Assembly (NCBI GenBank): GCA_021739985.1
Contig: JAIPAR010000004.1
Span: forward strand, 1-40,998
DNA length: 40,998 bases
DNA from: Bacteroidales bacterium
Lineage (GTDB): Bacteria; Bacteroidota; Bacteroidia; Bacteroidales; M50B96
Reading direction: 5' to 3'
Shown one piece after another: positions 1 through 8,557 of the stretch. A program made the translations under genes and the position numbers. How positions within the stretch are numbered: the first letter of the stretch is position 1; each line of letters begins with the position of its first letter. The notes below the pieces were generated by a model. It searched no databases, was not told where the DNA came from, and was given only the letters and a program-made list of their open reading frames with translations.

Positions 1-664
1 CATAGGCATTGACGCCGGTAATCGATAGAGTTTCGACTCGGTTGTCAATCCTCATGGGATGCCATTCGTTTATACGGTAGAGCTTTTGCAGATATTCCTC
101 CCGAATCTGTTCATGATTTCCGGCTTCCAATTTCCCGAAACAGTCGGAGAAATTCTGAAGTAAATCATTAAAAATCAATTCAATATCAGGATTATAAATT
201 ATGATTTGCTTGAGCGAGATAGGGTTGGGAGCAGTACTGACGAATTTTTCCTGAAGGATATTGATACCGACACCAATCAGGGATGACTTTAGGAGGGCTC
301 CGGAAATCTGATTTTCGATTAAAATTCCTCCTATTTTTTTTTGATGATAGTACACATCATTGGGCCATTTAACCTTAAAGCCAGCAGAATAGGCTGAAAG
401 GGTTCGGCAAATGCTTAAACTGATGCCTTGCGAAAGCAGGAACTGCTGCTCGGCCGGGAAATGGCTAAATTCGATGTAAAAGGAGAAAAGCAGATTTTTA
501 CCGGTTTCACTTTCCCATCCATTTCCTGCATATCCACGTCCTCCGGTTTGAAAATCAGAGCGGATTAAAAGGCCATGTTTGGCTTCTCCGGTTTGCATCA
601 ATCGCTTCAGATGCAGGTTTGTAGAATCGGTAGCCGGCATGTGAAGAATTGAAAAAGGAATCAT
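1..664 (-). CDS. birA: Biotin--[acetyl-CoA-carboxylase] ligase, partial (C-terminus beyond the window)
   Basis: The gene is absent from the ORF track because it runs off the left edge; I translated it from the minus strand (about 221 codons present). It attaches biotin to the carrier domain of biotin carboxylases through biotinyl-AMP, in the cytoplasm. The protein starts MEEMIPFSILHMPATDSTN, with the family's early substrate-recognition segment, then TGGRGYAGNGW, which corresponds to the catalytic GRGRxGxxW loop, then KWPNDVYYHQKKIGGILIEN, the conserved biotin-binding and adenylation core. No N-terminal DNA-binding domain is present, so this is the monofunctional enzyme and not a repressor. 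Two in-frame ATGs are possible: 673, or 664, which overlaps the pyrE stop as ATGA and suggests translational coupling. A GGAGG lies just ahead of the 664 start. Confidence 0.93.
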   Translation of the reverse strand, partial: MIPFSILHMPATDSTNLHLKRLMQTGEAKHGLLIRSDFQTGGRGYAGNGWESETGKNLLFSFYIEFSHFPAEQQFLLSQGISLSICRTLSAYSAGFKVKWPNDVYYHQKKIGGILIENQISGALLKSSLIGVGINILQEKFVSTAPNPISLKQIIIYNPDIELIFNDLLQNFSDCFGKLEAGNHEQIREEYLQKLYRINEWHPMRIDNRVETLSITGVNAY

Positions 665-1290
665 TTCCTCCATTCCGATGGATTTGTTCTCCATTGATTC
701 AGGGAATCAAGTTGAGAGGCCTGAATCATCCCTTTGTCAAGTGCTGTTTGAATCAGAACCGGATAGGAAGTTAAGGTATTTAGTTTTACCTGAGCCTTGG
801 AGAAGCTTTCTTCGGCAACCGGAAACCCATAGGTAAATATGGCCAGCATACCCAGAACTTGTTTATTTGCCTCGCGCAAAGCATGAACAGCTTGCAGACT
901 GCTTCCACCGGTGGAGATTAAATCTTCAATAACTACAATTTTATGTCCGACGGAAACATCTCCTTCAATAAGGTTTTCGAGCCCATGATCTTTCGGTTTG
1001 GAGCGAACATAGACGAATGGAAGGTTTAATTCCTGAGCCACTAAAGCTGCAATAGCAATTGCTCCTGTTGCGACTCCGGCAATCATTTCAGCTTCGGGAT
1101 ATTCATCTCTGACTTTTTTGATAAAGGCATCCATGATGGCCGTACGAATCCGCGGAAAAGATAAAGTTTTTCGGTTGTCACAGTAAATAGGTGAATTCCA
1201 ACCGGATGCCCAGTTAAATGGGTTGGTTTCATTAATTTTAACGGCCTTGATATCGAGCAGATGACCTGCAATTTGTTTGCTTAAATCCAT
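661..1290 (-). CDS. pyrE: Orotate phosphoribosyltransferase
   Basis: It transfers the phosphoribosyl group of PRPP to orotate to make OMP, the fifth step of de novo pyrimidine synthesis, in the cytoplasm. The 209-aa length is normal. The PRPP-binding motif of type I phosphoribosyltransferases is seen as VVIEDLISTGGSS at residues 119-131, and the flexible catalytic loop as KPKDHG around 98-103. The N-terminal part has the substrate-contacting segment FNWASGWNSPIYCDNR. The gene reads into birA with a 4-bp overlap, so both are probably on one transcript starting from the TATATTTG box about 30 bp upstream. The starting ATG is the only reasonable one. Confidence 0.97.
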   Translation of the reverse strand: MDLSKQIAGHLLDIKAVKINETNPFNWASGWNSPIYCDNRKTLSFPRIRTAIMDAFIKKVRDEYPEAEMIAGVATGAIAIAALVAQELNLPFVYVRSKPKDHGLENLIEGDVSVGHKIVVIEDLISTGGSSLQAVHALREANKQVLGMLAIFTYGFPVAEESFSKAQVKLNTLTSYPVLIQTALDKGMIQASQLDSLNQWRTNPSEWRK

Positions 1291-1319
1291 ATAGAAGCTG
1301 GTTAATGGTTTTATACTTG

Positions 1320-1327
1320 CAAATATA
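1320..1327 (-). promoter_or_regulatory. Bacteroidetes-type -7 box upstream of pyrE
   Basis: Read on the minus strand this is TATATTTG, an exact match to the Bacteroidetes TAnnTTTG -7 element, 29 nt before the pyrE ATG. The -33 position holds only a weak TTTTC, so the call rests mainly on the -7 box and its location. Confidence 0.5.
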
Positions 1328-1359
1328 AATTAAATTTGAGGGTCGGAAAAGGCTTTCCG

Positions 1360-1989
1360 ATGGCAAGAACAAACATCATGGAAACTATCATACATTTTAG
1401 CAGCGGGCAAATCATTCTGAAAAAACAGGAGAATGCTAATCAGGATTCTCACCAACAAGTGATTGATTGTCACAAGTTAAGTAAGGAGTTTATTTTCTTT
1501 GATATGAATAAGCAGTTGGCAACAAAGACCATTTATGTTGCTGACCCGGTTAATTTTTTACAGGATGTGGACGATAGTGTTCAATTGATTGAGGCTGCCG
1601 GCGGATTTGTGGTTAATCCATCGCATGAAGCTTTGGTCATTTATCGACGCGGAAAATGGGATTTGCCGAAAGGGAAAATCGATAAAGGGGAAAGCATTGA
1701 AGAAGCCGCCATTCGCGAAGTTGAGGAAGAATGCGGGATTAAAGACCTGATTATTTCTAAAAAACTGCTGGTAACGTATCATTGTTATCAGCTTAAGCAA
1801 CAATTTGTGTTGAAGAAAACGCATTGGTTTTGGATGGATTCTAATTTTGCCGGGACACTTGTCCCGCAGCAAGAGGAAGGAATATGGAAAGCTGAATGGA
1901 GAAGTAATACGGAAATCGAAGACTTGTTTACAAATACCTATCCATCGATTCTGGAAGTGCTGCATGCAGCGCGTCAGGCAGGATTTTAA
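1360..1989 (+). CDS. NUDIX hydrolase with N-terminal extension
   Basis: This is a NUDIX-superfamily pyrophosphohydrolase, which cleaves nucleoside diphosphates linked to another moiety; the substrate cannot be read from the sequence. The complete Nudix box GKIDKGESIEEAAIREVEEECGI (GX5EX7REUXEEXGU) lies at about residues 113-135 of the ORF-track numbering and carries all the metal-binding glutamates. About 85 residues precede the Nudix fold and resemble no domain I recognise. The track starts at a TTG (1336); the ATG at 1360, which has AAAGG 8 nt upstream, is preferred, and ATG 1378 is a further option. It is divergent from pyrE with a gap of about 70 bp. In Bacteroidota such stand-alone Nudix proteins are often annotated as housecleaning enzymes, but that role is inferred. 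Confidence 0.88.
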   Translation: MARTNIMETIIHFSSGQIILKKQENANQDSHQQVIDCHKLSKEFIFFDMNKQLATKTIYVADPVNFLQDVDDSVQLIEAAGGFVVNPSHEALVIYRRGKWDLPKGKIDKGESIEEAAIREVEEECGIKDLIISKKLLVTYHCYQLKQQFVLKKTHWFWMDSNFAGTLVPQQEEGIWKAEWRSNTEIEDLFTNTYPSILEVLHAARQAGF

Positions 1990-2074
1990 TCTATTCCCAT
2001 AAATCTGGAACCCGGCTGCTCCTTTTAATCCAAAAAATCCAAACAAATGAGTACGATTTGCTGTTGTTCAGGCT

Positions 2075-2082
2075 TATCTTTG
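2075..2082 (+). promoter_or_regulatory. -7 box upstream of the S41 protease gene
   Basis: TATCTTTG matches TAnnTTTG and lies 35 nt before the protease ATG. A TTTG occurs at 2057-2060, but its 14-nt spacing is shorter than the usual 17-23 nt, so the -33 assignment is uncertain. Confidence 0.5.
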
Positions 2083-2117
2083 TATTTTCGTTTTATCACA
2101 CTTAATATCAGTCTTCT

Positions 2118-3731
2118 ATGAGCGACCAACCCAATCGGACTAAACTATGGATACCGGCTATGCTTGCTTTCACCTTAGTCATTGGATTTTATGCAGGTAG
2201 TTTTTTCCGTTATCATCCGGGTAGTGCTGCCGCAAACCTTTTCCCTACCGAAAATAAAGTATCCACTGTATTGACTTATATTGAACAGGAATATGTGGAT
2301 TCGATTGACCGTAATGACTTGATTGAAAAAACGATACCAAAAATTTTGGAAGAGCTTGATCCTCATTCCGTTTACATTCCCGCCTCCGATTTGCAAGGCA
2401 CTAATGAGCAATTAATGGGTGCTTTTGATGGAATCGGCGTTCAATTTAATATTCAGGAAGATACAGTGGTGGTGGTTCATCCCATTCCGGGTGGTCCATC
2501 GGCCAAAGCCGGGATTCTGGCAGGCGACCGAATTGTGCAGGTAAATGATAGTATTATTGCAGGTATTGGAATCAGCAATGATCAGGTAATGAGCTTATTA
2601 AAAGGACGAAAAGGGACTGAGGTTAAGATTTTGGTGCATCGTTCGGGTGATCATGAGCTCATTCCATTCGATATTACGCGGGATAAAATTCCGGTATATA
2701 GCGTGGATGCATCCTACGAAGCTGCTCTGGGAATTGGCTATATTAAAGTTAACCGATTTGCTAAAAACACTTTTCATGAATTCATGGAAGGAGCGATGAA
2801 GCTAAAACAAGCAGGTTGTACTAAGTTCATTCTGGATTTACGGGGTAACAGCGGAGGATTCCTTGAGGTAGCTATTAAAATGGCAGACGAGTTTTTACCG
2901 GATGGCAATCTGATCGTATATACTGAAGGGAAATCGCGCCCGAAAGATGAGGCATTTAGTTCGGCACAAGGTCATCTGGAAGATTGCGACTTAGTTGTTT
3001 TAATTGATGAATGGTCGGCTTCTGCCAGTGAAATTGTGGCCGGTGCCATTCAGGATAATGATCGTGGAACTATCATCGGAAGACGTTCATTTGGGAAAGG
3101 ACTTGTTCAGGAGCAAAGCGAGCTGGCCGATGGTTCAGCTATTCGTTTGACTATTGCTCGCTATTATACTCCTTCCGGAAGATGTATTCAAAAGCCTTAT
3201 GATCATAAAGAAGATTATTATTACGAGGCTATTCATGGCTATTCAGATAGTCTTGATTCATTGAAAACAACGTCCTCCAAGACCGATTCAACCCGCTATT
3301 TTACCAAGTCGGGTCGTGTGGTATATGGTGGAGGTGGTATTTTACCCGATATAATTACAGAACCGGATACCAGCGGGATAACTCCCTATTTTATGAAAAT
3401 CCGGAATCGGGGGCATTTGTATCAATTTGCTTTTGATTATGCCGATAGATACCGCAAAGAGTTTGCAGAGATGGAGTCTTATCAGCAATTAAATACCTCG
3501 CTAAACAGAGAAAAACTTTTCAACGAATTTTTAGCTTATACCCAGTCGAAAGGCATTTCACCTTCGAAGGACGAACTATCCAAATCAACACAATTAATAA
3601 GCACCATGTTGGTTGCCCAGATTGTTCGGAATATTTTTGATGATGCCGGGTATTATCCGGTTATTCAGGAAATTGACGCCCCCTTACTATTAGCCATTGA
3701 TCATTTAAAAAAAACCAACAACAATGAATAA
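2118..3731 (+). CDS. Carboxy-terminal processing protease, S41 family (CtpA-like)
   Basis: This is a periplasmic tail-specific serine protease that trims or degrades substrates from their C-terminus. One N-terminal membrane segment (about residues 11-29, WIPAMLAFTLVIGFYAG) acts as signal anchor. A PDZ domain follows (about 95-175), with the GGPSAKAGILAGDRI signature. The S41 core contains LDLRGNSGGFLE at 239-250, the nucleophile Ser302 in SASASE, and the general base Lys327 in SFGKG, with the 25-residue Ser-Lys spacing known from the D1 protease. The region after 360 is a long C-terminal extension typical of Bacteroidota copies. Its last codons overlap the start of the next secreted protein by 8 bp, which suggests co-translation. 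The catalytic residues appear intact. Confidence 0.95.
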   Translation: MSDQPNRTKLWIPAMLAFTLVIGFYAGSFFRYHPGSAAANLFPTENKVSTVLTYIEQEYVDSIDRNDLIEKTIPKILEELDPHSVYIPASDLQGTNEQLMGAFDGIGVQFNIQEDTVVVVHPIPGGPSAKAGILAGDRIVQVNDSIIAGIGISNDQVMSLLKGRKGTEVKILVHRSGDHELIPFDITRDKIPVYSVDASYEAALGIGYIKVNRFAKNTFHEFMEGAMKLKQAGCTKFILDLRGNSGGFLEVAIKMADEFLPDGNLIVYTEGKSRPKDEAFSSAQGHLEDCDLVVLIDEWSASASEIVAGAIQDNDRGTIIGRRSFGKGLVQEQSELADGSAIRLTIARYYTPSGRCIQKPYDHKEDYYYEAIHGYSDSLDSLKTTSSKTDSTRYFTKSGRVVYGGGGILPDIITEPDTSGITPYFMKIRNRGHLYQFAFDYADRYRKEFAEMESYQQLNTSLNREKLFNEFLAYTQSKGISPSKDELSKSTQLISTMLVAQIVRNIFDDAGYYPVIQEIDAPLLLAIDHLKKTNNNE

Positions 3732-6700
3732 GCCAACATATACTTTACGCTGGTTCTGCATAGGCCTTACAAGCATGTTGCTGACTTTCTTCCCCATCTC
3801 TCAGGTTCAGGCGCAAATTTTCGTTCTGGATGAAACATTTGAAGGGTCAACAGAGTTGCAACTATTTAATGAAGATGAATCGCATATTGAATTGGCTAAC
3901 GGAACCTTGATTTTTTCGGGAGGAAGTGGTTCCGGATGGACAGGTGACGGAACAAATACCACCTATCAGAATGCATTTACCGACAATGCTCTTCATCGGG
4001 CTTCTGCTAGTAAACTAATTCATGCCGAGAATTATAACCAACTGGAATTGCAAATAAAATTCAAACAAACCGCAGGTGGATTTGTCCAAAACTCGTGGTT
4101 TCGAGTGATGGCCAATGGAGTTGCCCTTCCTGATGCTTGTGGAAAAATCTCCTATAATCCAGCTACTTTAAACGGTGATTCTACCGGATACATAAGCTAT
4201 AATCTCGACTCTTACGGAGGAACCAGTTTTGTCCTTAGTCTTCAGTCATCCTGTAGAGTAAATCCTTCCGATAAAGTCATTATTGATGAAGTAAGAATAC
4301 TTGCAAGCAGCATTAATTTAAAAAGAGAACTTTCTGTTAGTGAATATTTTAATCCCGGCTTTTTACCATCCGGATACGTTACATGCCGAGAAATGAATTC
4401 ATTAGGCTGGCAAATCGGGAGTTACGCGCCAATTTCCGGAATCGGAAATTATGCCTATTCAATCAATCAGCCGGGCGATGGTGTCTTATCGAATAATAAA
4501 CTAATCACACCAATTCTTGATTTGACAAGTCAAACCAATGTTTCACTAAACTTAAACTTTGCAACCAGCACGGGTGGGAAATTGCTGGCGAGCACAGATG
4601 GCGGATTAACCTGGACAATGACCTTATTAAATTTTCCCTCAACACAGGGAGTATGGCAAAATACCAGTATCTCACTTAGCAGTCTGAATGGCCAAAACAA
4701 TGTCAGGCTGGCTTTTGCTCATCTTGAAATCACTGACCAATTCTCCATTTTTGCCATTGACAATCTTCAATTCACTGCAACCAATAACAGCACTTCCAAC
4801 CTGCAGTTAAAAAGCTTTATCAGTCCAATCCAACAAAGCCTATACAGTACACCAGAAATAGTATCAGTCAGAGTCAAAAATCTCGGAAACACCTTGTCTG
4901 GCTATAGCGTGAGTTATCAATTAAACGGAGGGTTGATTCAAACCGTGAACGTTTCAAATCCACTCGCATCGGGTGATTCATCTGTTGTAAGTTTTCCGAC
5001 ACCTGTTTTATTAGGAACCCTTGGATATCAAACTTTTAAAGCATGGACACATTGCGCATATGATACGAATCATAGTAATGATACCTTGAGTCAGCTCATT
5101 CTTGTTACCCAACCGGTGATTTCAACTTTTCCTTATATCGAATCTTTTGAAAGCACGCACTACTGGAGCGTTGGAGGCAATAATCCGGATTGGGGGCTTG
5201 TACAGCCTTCCGGAACGATAATAAATTCCGCCTCCGATGGAGTGAAAGCCTGGGTAACCAATCCAACCGGATTTGTAAACTCATTTAAAAAAGAATGGCT
5301 TGTTAGCCCGATATTTAATTTCTCAACTCTTCAAAACCCCGAACTACAACTGGATTTCATTTGCAGTACTGCTAATTTTGAAGATGGAGCCTGCGTTCAA
5401 TATAGTTTGGACGGTGGATCAACCTGGTCAACTTTAGGAATCTTTGGAGACCCAAATAATTGGTACACAGCCAGTTTTGTGACGGGATTATCTCAATTGA
5501 CTTCTTCACAGGGATGGAGCGGTACTTTATACCAAACCTGGACAACAGCGACTCACAGCTTAAGCTTGCTGGCCGGACAATCTTCGGTGCGCTTTCGTAT
5601 ATATTTTGGTTCCGACCTCCAGTTTGACAATTATGAAGGATTCGCATTCGACAATTTCATCATAAAGGAACTACAATCTTACGATCCGGGTATTTCATCC
5701 ATAGAATATCCGAACGGAACATGTATCCTCGGAAGCCAGGAGCCCATTGTAGCAGCTGTTACAAATTATGGATTCAACCCGATTTCAGGTTGCTTAATTT
5801 CATATTCACTTGACGGGCTAAATTTCATCAATGAAACTATTAGTCAAAGCATTGCTCCCGGTGAGACTATTCAATACACGTTCAATCAAATGGCCAATTT
5901 CACTTCCTCCGGTGGTTATGAATTGCATTTGGCACTGTCTCATCCTCAGGATGGATATTTGTATAATAATGAAAAGCAGATTAGCTTAACCTATACACAA
6001 TCAACAAGCCTTCCATATACAGAAAATTTTGAAAATGGAACGCTGCCTCAAGGCTGGGAGACCAAGAATGCCTTGGGAGCTGCCGGCTGGCTTATCGGGA
6101 ATGATTACACCAGTACCTATTTCAACATTCCGTCTCATACCGTATATGCCGCCTCAAATGATGATGCCTGTTACTGCAATTCGTCGAATGATTTACTGAT
6201 TTCTCCCTATTTTGATTTAAGCTATTACACTAGCTTTACACTCCTCTTTGACGCTTTTTACACCGGAGAATTTTATTCATCGGCTGTGGTGCTAATCAGT
6301 ACCGATTGTGGTTACACCTGGACTGATGTATATTATTTACCTTCAAATACACTTAACTGGCAACCTTTCAGTATTAACCTGAATGCGTATGCTGGAGAAC
6401 AAAGTGTCCGGATTGCATTTAAACATGATGATAATGGTGGATGGGCTTCCGGATTTGCCATTGATAATGTGAGCTTTATTGGAAATACGAATGTCACCTC
6501 TCAGGAAATTGAATTAAAGAACGGATGGAGTATTATATCCACCTACATCAACCCAACTACAGCCAACATCGCAACGGTATTTACACCAGTAGTTTCTAAT
6601 CTTATCATTATTAAAGATGAAAACGGCCAAGTGTATTGGCCTGGTTTTGGGGTCAACAGCATCAATAACATGATGATTGGTGAAGGATATCAGGTATTTA

Positions 6701-6987
6701 TGTCATCATTATCCACCTTAACAATCCATGGAACCATGATTGCTCCAGAAAATACGCCGCTTTTAATTGGGCAAACCTGGAGTTTAGTCGGCTATTTGCG
6801 TACTACCCCGATGGCAATCGAAACAGCGTTTGCTGCAATCAATCCTGTTCTCGTAATTGCCAAAGATGAAATTGGAATGGTGTATTGGCCAGGTTTCGGA
6901 GTGAATACAATTGGCCAACTAAATCCAGGTAAAGGATACCAGATCAAACTTACAACAGCTTCTACCCTTACTTACCCGGCCAATTAA
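3724..6987 (+). CDS. Large secreted multidomain beta-sandwich protein with C-terminal YWP/GYQ repeat pair
   Basis: This is a 1087-aa exported protein of unknown function. A signal peptide ends near residue 31 (ISQVQAQ). By sequence resemblance I see a jelly-roll-like region (about 32-190), then choice-of-anchor J (MAM-like) segments near 200-350, 470-655 and 765-925 that contain 'FAIDN' or 'FAFDN' calcium-site-like motifs, separated by CARDB-like adhesive domains (about 355-465 and 660-760). The C-terminus (930-1087) holds two copies of a unit with WS...YI/YL, YWPGFGVN and GxGYQ. The same unit pair occurs near the end of the 4158-aa protein at 12999. No T9SS type A sorting domain or membrane anchor follows it, so the export route past the inner membrane is unclear. 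It starts 8 bp inside the protease gene upstream and ends converging on cardiolipin synthase with a 4-bp overlap of stops. Confidence 0.85.
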   Translation: MNKPTYTLRWFCIGLTSMLLTFFPISQVQAQIFVLDETFEGSTELQLFNEDESHIELANGTLIFSGGSGSGWTGDGTNTTYQNAFTDNALHRASASKLIHAENYNQLELQIKFKQTAGGFVQNSWFRVMANGVALPDACGKISYNPATLNGDSTGYISYNLDSYGGTSFVLSLQSSCRVNPSDKVIIDEVRILASSINLKRELSVSEYFNPGFLPSGYVTCREMNSLGWQIGSYAPISGIGNYAYSINQPGDGVLSNNKLITPILDLTSQTNVSLNLNFATSTGGKLLASTDGGLTWTMTLLNFPSTQGVWQNTSISLSSLNGQNNVRLAFAHLEITDQFSIFAIDNLQFTATNNSTSNLQLKSFISPIQQSLYSTPEIVSVRVKNLGNTLSGYSVSYQLNGGLIQTVNVSNPLASGDSSVVSFPTPVLLGTLGYQTFKAWTHCAYDTNHSNDTLSQLILVTQPVISTFPYIESFESTHYWSVGGNNPDWGLVQPSGTIINSASDGVKAWVTNPTGFVNSFKKEWLVSPIFNFSTLQNPELQLDFICSTANFEDGACVQYSLDGGSTWSTLGIFGDPNNWYTASFVTGLSQLTSSQGWSGTLYQTWTTATHSLSLLAGQSSVRFRIYFGSDLQFDNYEGFAFDNFIIKELQSYDPGISSIEYPNGTCILGSQEPIVAAVTNYGFNPISGCLISYSLDGLNFINETISQSIAPGETIQYTFNQMANFTSSGGYELHLALSHPQDGYLYNNEKQISLTYTQSTSLPYTENFENGTLPQGWETKNALGAAGWLIGNDYTSTYFNIPSHTVYAASNDDACYCNSSNDLLISPYFDLSYYTSFTLLFDAFYTGEFYSSAVVLISTDCGYTWTDVYYLPSNTLNWQPFSINLNAYAGEQSVRIAFKHDDNGGWASGFAIDNVSFIGNTNVTSQEIELKNGWSIISTYINPTTANIATVFTPVVSNLIIIKDENGQVYWPGFGVNSINNMMIGEGYQVFMSSLSTLTIHGTMIAPENTPLLIGQTWSLVGYLRTTPMAIETAFAAINPVLVIAKDEIGMVYWPGFGVNTIGQLNPGKGYQIKLTTASTLTYPAN

Positions 6988-8459
6988 AGTACAGGGCTAA
7001 ATAAGCGGGCAATTGACTCACGGAGTTTGTCTTTGGTTGGTCTATTTTGATGCATTTCCAGGGTAAGCCGATAACTGGCTGCCAAATCCTCGAAAAATGC
7101 TTTTTTAAGTTTGGTTGTGATGTCTGTGTCGTAAATAAGTGCATTCACTTCAAAATTTTGGTCGAAACTACGAATGTCCATATTGCTAGTTCCTACCGTA
7201 CTAAAGATATCATCGACCATCATTAACTTGCTGTGAGTGAATCCTTTGGTATAAAAATAGACTTCAATACCGGCTTCAAGCAAATCACCCAGGTAGGAAC
7301 GGGAGCCCCAATTGGTGAAGTACGAATCGTTTTTGTCGGGTAGCAGGATTTTAACATCCACACCGCTAAGTGCCGCCGTACGTAAAGCCAACATAATTCC
7401 CTCATTTGGAAGGAAATAAGGCGTTGAGATATATACCGAACGAGTGGCAGTGGCAATCGCTGCATAGTAGGTTTGCATGATACTTGACCAGTCCGAATCC
7501 GGGCCGCTGGCTGAAATTTGAGTCATCACATTGCCTTCCACCGGATACATCGAAAAATATCGCTCTTTCCGCAATTGTTCACCAGACATAAAGTACCAGT
7601 CCATCGCAAAAATTACCTGCAAACTAAGCACGGCATCACCTTTAATCTTTAAATGCGTATCTCTCCAAAAACCGGAATTATTCCGGCCATGCAGGTATCG
7701 GTCGGCAATGTTAATCCCGCCCACAAATCCGACTTGTGAATCAATGACAACAATTTTACGGTGGTTACGATAATTAATCTTGTTTGCGAAACGATAGGAA
7801 CGAACCGGCATAAAGCTGTAAAGCTCTACTCCTTCCTCCTCCAGTTCATGTAAAAATTCTTTACTCAATCCCCAGGAACCCACATCATCATAAATTAATC
7901 GGACCTCAACACCCTTCCGAGCTTTTTCAATGAGTAGATTTTTAAGGATATTGCCAATCATATCATCTTCCAGAATATAATATTCCAGATGGATATGATG
8001 CTCCGCCTCCTTAATAGCCTGAATCAATTCGTTGAAAGTTTCCTTCCCTGAATTTAATACCGTAATCTGGTTATTCATAGTTAAAGAAGCTTTGCTGTTA
8101 TTATACAACAATCGCATTAGGTTAACTTTTGAGCAGATTTTTCGGTTGGCATATTGATTGATTTTACTAATATCAATCTCATATTTTTGGGAGATTAGGC
8201 GGAAACTATCTGCATCTATCTGCTCTTTTCGGGTAAAAATCTTCATTTTCCGATAATTCCTGCCAAAATAAATGTACAGTAGAATTCCAACAAAGGGTAA
8301 TAAGACTAAAACTAAAATCCAGGATATCGTTTTGACGGGGGAACGATTATCAAGTAGAATGATGATAAGAGGAAAAGCCACAAACACAAAGAGAATCACA
8401 TAGGCGATTAGAGCCCATATACCTTCCAGATGAATAAGATTAAGAATATCAAACTTCAT
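6984..8459 (-). CDS. cls: Cardiolipin synthase (phospholipase D superfamily)
   Basis: It makes cardiolipin by transferring a phosphatidyl group between two phosphatidylglycerols at the inner membrane. The 491-aa protein has two N-terminal membrane segments (about 13-36 and 44-65), the usual layout for bacterial Cls. Both HKD catalytic motifs are complete: H233-R-K235-x4-D240 followed by GFVGG, and H409-S-K411-x4-D416 followed by GTSNMD. The length matches the family (about 480-510 aa). It is transcribed towards the preceding secreted-protein gene and its final codon overlaps that gene's stop by 4 bp. No operon partner is evident, since ribD, upstream in the same direction, is separated by about 100 bp. 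Confidence 0.96.
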   Translation of the reverse strand: MKFDILNLIHLEGIWALIAYVILFVFVAFPLIIILLDNRSPVKTISWILVLVLLPFVGILLYIYFGRNYRKMKIFTRKEQIDADSFRLISQKYEIDISKINQYANRKICSKVNLMRLLYNNSKASLTMNNQITVLNSGKETFNELIQAIKEAEHHIHLEYYILEDDMIGNILKNLLIEKARKGVEVRLIYDDVGSWGLSKEFLHELEEEGVELYSFMPVRSYRFANKINYRNHRKIVVIDSQVGFVGGINIADRYLHGRNNSGFWRDTHLKIKGDAVLSLQVIFAMDWYFMSGEQLRKERYFSMYPVEGNVMTQISASGPDSDWSSIMQTYYAAIATATRSVYISTPYFLPNEGIMLALRTAALSGVDVKILLPDKNDSYFTNWGSRSYLGDLLEAGIEVYFYTKGFTHSKLMMVDDIFSTVGTSNMDIRSFDQNFEVNALIYDTDITTKLKKAFFEDLAASYRLTLEMHQNRPTKDKLRESIARLFSPVL

Positions 8460-8557
8460 GGATGAAAATTTGTTTTCCCTGATTCTGCCAACTTGTGTAA
8501 AGGTTTAAATGTAAGCACATTTCAATCATTTACAAAAGCTAAATATAGGAAGAAATT

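Noticed and set aside
1558-2046. 162-aa minus-strand ORF
   Set aside because: Shadow of the NUDIX gene; low-complexity Phe/Ile-rich translation with no domain, while the plus frame has a full Nudix box.
3724-6987. 1087-aa protein as the exosortase substrate
   Set aside because: Its C-terminus is a folded YWP/GYQ unit ending LTYPAN, with no PEP-like motif, membrane helix or basic tail.
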